Source of the DNA: Bacteroidaceae bacterium
GTDB lineage: Bacteria; Bacteroidota; Bacteroidia; Bacteroidales; Bacteroidaceae
Reading direction: 5' to 3'
Assembly: GCA_017472635.1 (NCBI GenBank)
Contig: JAFUPU010000076.1
Coordinates: 1 to 35,238, forward strand
DNA: 35,238 nt
Below are positions 14,357-21,100 of the stretch, piece by piece (the stretch's first letter is position 1; every line of letters starts with the position of its first letter). The position numbers and the translations under genes are program-made. The notes under the pieces were generated by a model. The model had not been told where the DNA came from. It saw nothing but the letters and a program-made list of their open reading frames with translations, and did no database searches.

Positions 14357-16363
14357 TTTGACCTCCAAATATCTGCTTTTCTCCAGATTAATGCATTTTA
14401 TTTCCAACTCTTTGCACTCTTTCAGATACCGTTCGCGTCGGTATTTGCTGAGTGAGGTGTCTAACACAATGCAGTTGATGCTGAACAGGTTAAGTATCGG
14501 ACGCAGCTCTCCGGTGAACCCTTTGCTCACATACAGATAGTCGAGCGGGAGTTTTTTGCTTGCCGTCAGTTTTTCCCAACGGTTGTCGTGGAGTTGGCAG
14601 ATGCGGAGGCTCTCCACTTGGGTGATGTCGTTTGTACGCACCGATGGCTGTGAAGTGGTGTCGGGGATGAAGTCGGTGATGCTTGTTCCGTGGATGTGTC
14701 GGAGGGTAGGCACTCCATGCAGGTTGCCGATTTGCAAGGAGTGCTGCTGTAGTGCTGTTTCGTGGCGGTATATCGACCGGCACGTTCCGCAGATAAGGAT
14801 GGCTAACGTTATCGTCCAGCCGCGCAGCCATTTCTTTGCCCAACTGTAGCAACCGACGATGAGCGCCAGATAGATGACGATTACTTCTGCCTCTTGCAAT
14901 ACGATGTCGTTGACGGATGAGCCGGGAAGCCGGTTGAACGTCTCCAACAGGTTGTTCATCATGTCAAGCAGGAGCGAAAGCAGGTTGGCTCCGGCTATCT
15001 GCAGCGTGCCGACGGGGAAAAACGAGGCAAGGATGAAGGGGAGTGCCAGGGCAACGATGAGCCAGGTGAGCGGGATGAGCCAGAGGTTGACGAGCAAGCT
15101 GTAGAGGGGGAGTAGCGCAAAGTAGTAGAGACTCAATGGTATGACTCCTATTTGGGCGGCTACCGATACGGTGGTGATTTGCCAGAAGTAATTCAATACG
15201 GGATGTTGGATGGGAGGTAACAGTTGCTCAAACTTGGGTTGTAACAGCAACAGCGAGGCGACGGCGAGAAACGAAAGCTGGAATCCGACGTCGAACAGGA
15301 AGAACGGGTTGTATACAAGCATGCCGAAGGCAGTCAGTGCCAACGTGTTCAGGGGGTATCCGACCCGGGTAAACAGGCTTCCCACTGCCAGCAGGGTGAA
15401 CATCCAGGCGGCGCGGATGGCTGAAAGCGGGAGTCCTACCAGGCAGACGAATGCCCACACGGCGGGTATGACCAGCAAACGCCGCAGCTTCCGGTGTCTG
15501 CCGCCTCTCAGGAATATTCCGTAGAAACAGTGCAACACCATACAGAGGATGCCGATGTGCAGTCCCGAAAGAGCCAGTACATGACCGGCTCCCGAGGCAG
15601 AGAAACGTGCCTGTATCTCGCTGTCCAACTCTTGCTTGTAGCCGAGGGTCAGTGCCGATAAGACGGCAAATCTTTCGCCTTGCAGTCCGGTCTTACGGTA
15701 GTAGTCGAGGATATGCTCGCGTATGCTCAAGGCTTTTGTTTTCAGGCTCTTGTGGGGCGTCTCTTGTTGCCTCCACCGGGTGGTGTAGAGGGTGCCGTTC
15801 ACCTGGTGGTGCCGCAGGTAGCGCGGATAGTCAAATCCGGTGGGGATGCCGCTTGGTTGGGGTGGGGTGATGGTGCCGTGGAAAAAGAGCCGGTCTCCGG
15901 GTTTCAGTCCGTCTGTCTGCGAGTCTTTGGGCAGGTACAACAAAATGTTGTTGGGGGTGGGGATATAGCGGTCTCCTTCCCATCGCCCGGTGAGTGCTAC
16001 TGGACATAGGCGGCTGCGTCTCTTCTCGTCGGGCGAGTCGGTGAGGTAGCCTTCATAGGTGCAGGCATAGGTCGGATAGGAGGGGACGGTTGTCTCCCAC
16101 TTCAGCTTGCAGAGCATGAAACCCAATAGCAGGAAAAACAAGAACGAGAACCCACCGAACCAGTGGCGTCGCCGCCATCCTTTCAACCACAGGCAACCAA
16201 CCATGGCGGTGAGTGACAATCCTATGGCTCCGTAAAAAACGATAGCCGGCAACGGGAGTGTATCCTCTCCTTTGTCGGCTATGATGATGCCTATGACCAA
16301 CGGAAGCAGCATCTTCAGAAACGGGTGCGCCTCCATAAAGCGGGTTATGGCAGCGTCTTTCAC
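14351..16363 (-). CDS. comEC: ComEC/Rec2-family inner-membrane DNA channel
   Basis: 670 residues, polytopic inner-membrane protein. The N-terminal part (about 15-200) has three hydrophobic segments and an OB-like soluble region (DUF4131-type). The Competence domain (about 230-510) includes the signature ALSGLHIG (264-271) and many membrane helices. The family translocates single-stranded DNA during natural transformation. The C-terminal soluble part (about 530-670) is only about 140 residues and lacks a recognisable metallo-beta-lactamase HxHxDH motif, so the nuclease-like domain of longer ComEC proteins is degenerate or absent. The start codon overlaps the rpe stop by 4 bp (ATGA), indicating translational coupling. 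Confidence 0.9.
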   Translation of the reverse strand: MKDAAITRFMEAHPFLKMLLPLVIGIIIADKGEDTLPLPAIVFYGAIGLSLTAMVGCLWLKGWRRRHWFGGFSFLFFLLLGFMLCKLKWETTVPSYPTYACTYEGYLTDSPDEKRRSRLCPVALTGRWEGDRYIPTPNNILLYLPKDSQTDGLKPGDRLFFHGTITPPQPSGIPTGFDYPRYLRHHQVNGTLYTTRWRQQETPHKSLKTKALSIREHILDYYRKTGLQGERFAVLSALTLGYKQELDSEIQARFSASGAGHVLALSGLHIGILCMVLHCFYGIFLRGGRHRKLRRLLVIPAVWAFVCLVGLPLSAIRAAWMFTLLAVGSLFTRVGYPLNTLALTAFGMLVYNPFFLFDVGFQLSFLAVASLLLLQPKFEQLLPPIQHPVLNYFWQITTVSVAAQIGVIPLSLYYFALLPLYSLLVNLWLIPLTWLIVALALPFILASFFPVGTLQIAGANLLSLLLDMMNNLLETFNRLPGSSVNDIVLQEAEVIVIYLALIVGCYSWAKKWLRGWTITLAILICGTCRSIYRHETALQQHSLQIGNLHGVPTLRHIHGTSITDFIPDTTSQPSVRTNDITQVESLRICQLHDNRWEKLTASKKLPLDYLYVSKGFTGELRPILNLFSINCIVLDTSLSKYRRERYLKECKELEIKCINLEKSRYLEVKL

Positions 16364-17010
16364 AACGTTTTCAGCTGGTGGATGGCCTCTTTGGGCTGTG
16401 GTGACTTGAAGACGAAGCTTCCTGCCACCAGGATGTCGGCTCCGGCGTCAATCAGCCTTTTGCCGGTTTCGAGGTTTACGCCACCGTCTACTTCGATGAG
16501 GGCGTGTGCATGTTGGCGCTCAATCAAGTCGCGCAATTTTTGCAGGCGTTCGATGGTGTGGGGGATGAATTTCTGTCCGCCGAATCCCGGGTTCACGCTC
16601 ATCAGCAACACCATGTCCACGTCGCCGATGATGTCCTCTAACAGGCTGATGGGGGTTGCGGGGTTGAGGGTCACTCCGGCTCTCATGCCTGCCTCTTTGA
16701 TGCGTTGGATGGTGCGGTGCAAGTGGGGGCATGCCTCGTAGTGTACGTTCATCATCATGGCGCCCAAGTCTCTCACCTCGTTGACAAACTTGTCGGGGTT
16801 TTCAATCATCAGGTGTACGTCGAGCGGCTTCTGGCAGACGGCGGCAACGGCTTTCAATACCGGGAACCCGAATGAGATGTTGGGGACGAACACGCCATCC
16901 ATCACATCAAGGTGCAGCCAGTCGGCTTCACTCTGATTCAGCATTTCTATATCCGCCTGTAAATTAATGAAGTTGGCGGCCAACAACGAAGGTGCTACTT
17001 TCACTCCCAT
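16360..17010 (-). CDS. rpe: Ribulose-phosphate 3-epimerase
   Basis: 216 residues, TIM-barrel enzyme of the pentose phosphate pathway interconverting ribulose-5-phosphate and xylulose-5-phosphate. The start at 17010 (MGVKVAPSLLAANF) is preferred because family members begin just before the APSLLAADF-like motif; an in-frame ATG at 17064 would add 18 atypical residues. Active-site signatures: LHLDVMDG (Asp35, Asp38), DVHLMI, VNPGFGGQ and EVDGGV. Length is normal for the family. A possible -7 box, TAAGTTTG, lies on the minus strand at 17042-17035, but no convincing -33 partner is present. Its stop overlaps the comEC start. Confidence 0.95.
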   Translation of the reverse strand: MGVKVAPSLLAANFINLQADIEMLNQSEADWLHLDVMDGVFVPNISFGFPVLKAVAAVCQKPLDVHLMIENPDKFVNEVRDLGAMMMNVHYEACPHLHRTIQRIKEAGMRAGVTLNPATPISLLEDIIGDVDMVLLMSVNPGFGGQKFIPHTIERLQKLRDLIERQHAHALIEVDGGVNLETGKRLIDAGADILVAGSFVFKSPQPKEAIHQLKTL

Positions 17011-17122
17011 CTTAACTTTTTCTTTTTGGCGATGCAAACTTACGCAAAATATGTGAGATTGCACGCTCTTTCGCCCGTTTTTTTGCTTCTGTTATGAAAA
17101 AAAGATTTTCTGTCTTCTTTTC

Positions 17123-17140
17123 GACCGGAAGCATCCGGTC
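17123..17140 (-). terminator. Weak hairpin at the end of the small gene
   Basis: Perfect 7-bp inverted repeat GACCGGA (17123-17129) and TCCGGTC (17134-17140) with a 4-nt loop, overlapping the TGA of the 59-codon gene. On the minus strand a run of seven or more T residues follows only about 20 nt later, so a terminator role is uncertain. Confidence 0.35.
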
Positions 17141-17318
17141 AGTTCAGGGCAAAGCCGGGCATGCCTTCCGGCAACAAGATGGATGAGCGGTAGGTTCGGG
17201 CAAAAGTCCGTAAGAAATCGAGGGTCTTTTGCTTGGGTGAAAGGCGCGGGTAGGCGTGTTTCGTCGGGTCGGTGAACTTTTGTTGTGGCATAGTGAATGG
17301 AGTAGTGTTTTTATCCAT
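17139..17318 (-). CDS. Small 59-residue protein of unknown function
   Basis: Reading from the ATG at 17318 gives 59 codons and a TGA at 17141-17139: it begins MDKNTTPFTMPQQKFTDP, continues RLSPKQKTLDFLRTFAR and ends LPEGMPGFALN. A second Met (residue 10) could be the start. The composition looks protein-like: a charged, amphipathic helix-forming centre and a short Pro/Gly end, with G+C-rich third positions like its neighbours. I have an impression of similar small proteins with an SPKQ-TLDFLRxFAR core in Bacteroides genomes, but cannot verify it here. No signal peptide, membrane helix or Cys motif. Minus strand, upstream of rpe and possibly transcribed with it. Confidence 0.6.
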   Translation of the reverse strand: MDKNTTPFTMPQQKFTDPTKHAYPRLSPKQKTLDFLRTFARTYRSSILLPEGMPGFALN

Positions 17319-17501
17319 AGGCAGTATCTGTTTTGATGATTGTTATATCTGATAACGCAGTTCTGTCTCTTTTAGTGTGTGCAGGCAAGAACTATTTTCA
17401 GAAAATCCATTTCCGACCACCATCTCCTCTTTCCATGAGAGAGGAGATTATAGAGGAGAGAGTTTTCTTTTTATTTCTTTTTATTTCTTTTCTTTTTAGG
17501 G

Positions 17502-17560
17502 CGATTTTGTAAATTTGACCCCTGTTTTGTACAAAACGACCCCCTTTTTGTACAAAATCG
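17502..17560. repeat. 21-bp-phased TTTTGTACAAAA palindromes
   Basis: Two perfect 12-bp palindromes TTTTGTACAAAA at 17525-17536 and 17546-17557 (21 bp apart), each preceded by GACCCC (from 17517 and from 17538, also 21 bp apart). A degenerate copy, TTTTGTAAAT, lies 20 bp before at 17505. The outer ends are an inverted pair: CGATTTTGTA (17502-17511) and TACAAAATCG (17551-17560). Possibly an operator-like or structured site; the binding factor is unknown. Confidence 0.7.
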
Positions 17561-17705
17561 AGCTCTTAATTACAATTTTTGCAAAATTCTGCTATCTCGA
17601 GATTGCAATTTTAAAAATGTAAAAAATCAATGTGGAGTGATGTTGGGTACTTTTTGGGCAGTTGGTTTTTGTGTTCGGTATAAATGTTAAAATTGCCCGG
17701 GAAGT

Positions 17706-17818
17706 GGCAGGACTCAATGGCGTGGGTTGCAGGACTCACACCGCTGAGTCCTGCAACAGAATGGTGCGAGTCCTGCCATCGGGGGAGGCGGGTCCTGGGG
17801 ATTTTTGGCTTGGTCCTA
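17706..17818. repeat. Array of six AGGACT/AGTCCT half-sites, 21-22 bp period, nested inverted repeats
   Basis: Half-sites AGGACT at 17709 and 17731, then AGTCCT (or GGTCCT) at 17747, 17769, 17791 and 17812. The dyad points they define are spaced 22, 22, 22, 22 and 21 bp. The first four form nested inverted repeats about one centre (17741.5): inner arms GTTGCAGGACTCA (17726-17738) and TGAGTCCTGCAAC (17745-17757) with a 6-nt loop, and outer arms GGCAGGACTC (17706-17715) and GAGTCCTGCC (17768-17777). The last two units share gggtcctggngatttttg with the array at 2190-2286. Confidence 0.85.
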
Positions 17819-18058
17819 CATTCGGGGGGACGTATACAGTGTCTGTGTTTTTGAAAAATATTGAGAGTGTGTGCGTTGCAATTTGGCGGTATATGTATTC
17901 CCGCTTCTGTAAAAAAAGAGGGACGATACATGTATGGATTGGGGGTGGGATGGGATGTTTTTGAGGGGGTGTTGAATCGGGATTTTAGTGCGATTTTTGT
18001 TTTATTGTACGCCTGTACGGTGATTCATCGGTGAACGTTGATATTTTCCACCCGTTTC

Positions 18059-18090
18059 TTTGGCGCTTTAAACAAAATCGTGTACCTTTG
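18059..18090 (+). promoter_or_regulatory. Promoter of the large secreted protein gene
   Basis: TTTG at 18059-18062, 20 nt, TACCTTTG at 18083-18090: a full match to the Bacteroidetes housekeeping promoter consensus, 32 nt upstream of the ATG at 18123. This is the clearest promoter in the window. Confidence 0.8.
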
Positions 18091-18122
18091 CTATCAGAAT
18101 TTACTAATTAAATCAAAGTTAT

Positions 18123-21100
18123 ATGAAAAAAGGTTTACTATTTTTGTTTGTGCTGCTCAGTGCAATAGGACTGAGGGCGCAAAATGCAACGGGCGATACG
18201 CTGACGGTTGTGCCTGACACGACCACTGTCGAGTTGGGGAAGACTTACTATTTTGCTGCCAGGAGTAAGCAATACCCTGTCAGGTTTGTAGCTACGGCTG
18301 ATGGCTACCTCACTTTTGGTGCTACTGCTAAGATTTCTGCATCAAGCACCAGAAGAAACAATCAGTCGATATCGGCTACTTCTGCGACTGGCGCTATCAG
18401 CTACACAGATGCTGCCGGAGTGAAACACTCTGTCCCCTATATGGGTAGTTACACGAAAGACAGTAAGACCGGTCAACTGACCGGCATAGCGTTGGCAAAG
18501 GGTGATGTGTTTGAGTGCAAGGTCTCTACCTCTGTGGCGCCTACAGCTGAAGCTCCGGTGACTTTGGAGTTGGCTTTCACCGAAGGAAAGCAACCGTTGA
18601 CGTTGCTTGGTACCTCACCCGCAGATGGCAGTGAGTGGTCAGGTGCTGTGAAGTACAAGAGCTATAGCCCGTCGTCAGGTGCTGTTTACTGCTCATTTTC
18701 GTCGTTGGTTGATATCGAAAGTGTGAAAGCAACCGTAAAAGTCGGAGGTAAAGAGTATACCGACGTAAAGGTGGCAGTCGAAAGTTCCAGCAGTTATCTC
18801 TATGTAGAGGGATTGGCTGAAACCATGAAGGCAGCTGCCGCTGAAGGACTGGTGAGTGCCGGTGATGAGTTTACGGTGACCCTCTCGGGCTTGAAAGACC
18901 GTGTCTTCTCTGATGTGACGTTGGCTGACCAGACTTTCACTTTCAAAATGGCGGCTACCGCTTGTTCGGATGTTGCACCTAAAGCTTCAACAAGCTTGGA
19001 TTTGGAAGATATCCAAACCGTTACCTATTCGTTTGACGGTAAAGTGAACATCGACAATGCCAAGTTCTACATGCTCAACCTGGCAGACAGTTCAAAGACC
19101 GACTTGACAGCAACGGTTGATGGTACCAGTGTGGTAATCAATGTAGCTCCGGCTTTGGGTAACATCCCTCCCCGTCTCTTCGACATCATTGCTGAAGGTG
19201 TGGTTGATGCCAAGGGCAATGCCATCTCTTACAGCACCGCCACCAAGACGTTGGAGACCGGCAAGCTGAAAGCACACTACGGTATGTCAAACGGTCTGTT
19301 TGCACCTACCCTTTCACCGGCGAATGGTGCAGAGGTGTTTGTGTTGAACAAGTTCACGTTGACCTTCCCCGGTGAAGTGGTTTACAATCCTGCCGGTTCG
19401 ACTAAAGGTATCACGTTGACCTATATGGATGCCAATTGGGATGACGTTGAGGTAGCTAAGGGTAGTGTGGAGGTAAGTGCTACCAACCCGAATGTAGTAA
19501 CCATCACGCTGGATTCGATGATTGGCACTCCCAACGAGTATACGCTGGGTATCCCTGCCAAACTCTTCTGGCGCAAAGATGCCGGCTACAAAGCCGATGA
19601 TTTGACTTCATCAAGCAAATATGGTTACAATTATTATTCAACTTCAGGGCTGAGCTTCACCGTTATCCCCTCTGATTCGTTGCTGGATGCCCCCGACACC
19701 ACCGCGCTGGCTGAAGGTGTAAACTACATCTATGGCAAGAAGAGAGCATATGACTCGTCAATCCCCGGATATGCCGGTGAGTATTGGGTTAAGTATACCG
19801 CTGAAACCGATGGATATCTTGCCCTGAATGCTTCGCAGAAGGTGACAATGAAGAACATGGCAGTGAATGGTAGCTCGTTGCAGACTACCACCACGACGAT
19901 TTCGTATAAAGATGCCGAGGGTACAACCCACTCTATCCCCTACTATGGTGCATACAGCCAAGATACTAAGACCGGAAGTGTGGCAGGCATTGCCATGGCT
20001 AAGGGCGATGTGTTTACCTGCAAGACCTACACCTCGTTGGCACCCTCGGTTAGCAATATCATTTCGATTGAGCCCGAGTTTACGACTGGTGTCAACCCGC
20101 TGACCTTGGCAGGCGTTTCTCCTGCAAGCGGCAGTGAGTGGTCAGGTGCCATGAAGTACAAGGGGTCTGGTGTGTCAGGTGGCATTTACTGCTCATTCTC
20201 TTCACTGATTGACCGCGAAAGCGTGAAAGTGTCGGTTAAGGCAGGCGGAAAAGTATTTGAAAACGTACATGTGGCTGTTGAAAGCTACTATACTTACCTC
20301 TGCGTTGATGGCTTGGCAGACACATTGAAGGCGGCAGCTGCTGCCGGTCTGATTGGTGCCGGTGACGAGTTTACCGTGACAATCTCGGGCTTGAGAGACC
20401 GTGTCTTCCCCGCTGTTACCTTGGAAGACCAGACTTTCACTTACAAGATGGGTCCGACTGCTTGTACAGGGGTTACACCTGCGGCTGCTACAGCCTTGTC
20501 ACTTGAACAAATTCAAACTGTTACCTATTCGTTCGACGGTAAGGTGAACATCGACAAAGCCAAGTTCTACATGTTCAACCTGGCAGACAGTTCAAAGGTA
20601 GATTTGACTGCAACAGTCGAAGGTACAGATTTGAAAATCAACGTAGCCTCGGCTTTGGGTAATATTCCTCCCCGTCTCTTCGACATCATTGCCGAGGGTG
20701 TGGTTGATGCCCAGGGCAAAACCATCTCTTACAGCACCGACACCAAGACGTTGGAGACCGGCAAGCTGAAAGCACACTACGGTATGTCAAACGGCCTGTT
20801 CAAGCCAGTGGCTGACCCTGCTGACGGTTCAGAGGTTACAGCCTTGAACAAGTTCACATTGACTTTCCCGGGTGAAGTTATTTACAATCCTGCCGGAGCA
20901 ACCAAAGGCATTGCGTTGACCTATATGGATGCCAATTGGGATGACGTTGAGGTGGCTAAGGGTAGTGTGGAGGTAAGTGCAACCAATCCGAATGTGGTAA
21001 CCATCACGCTGGATTCGTTGGTAGGTACTCCCCAAGAGTATACGCTGGAAATCCCTGCCAAACTCTTCTGGTACAAAGATGCCGGTTACAATGCTGACGA

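Larger units (their letters stand above)
17319..18122. other. 804-bp intergenic region between divergent genes
   Basis: No convincing gene. Contents from left to right: a hairpin of CTCCTCT (17424-17430) and AGAGGAG (17440-17446); a T-rich pyrimidine stretch (about 17465-17497); the TTTTGTACAAAA array (17502-17560); a TTTTGCAAAA palindrome (17577-17586); the AGGACT/AGTCCT array with nested inverted repeats (17706-17818); and the promoter of the 1642-residue secreted protein (18059-18090). Open frames across the array on both strands run through the repeats and are not protein-like. Confidence 0.6.

Noticed and set aside
17424-17460. CTCCTCT/AGAGGAG hairpin as a terminator
   Set aside because: Stem is 7 bp and low in strength, no gene ends next to it on either strand, and the T-rich tract follows only after a second purine-rich AGAGGAGAG stretch.
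17611-17964. Overlapping frames on both strands across the second repeat array
   Set aside because: They run through the palindromes and flanking non-coding DNA; composition is not protein-like and no start signal fits.
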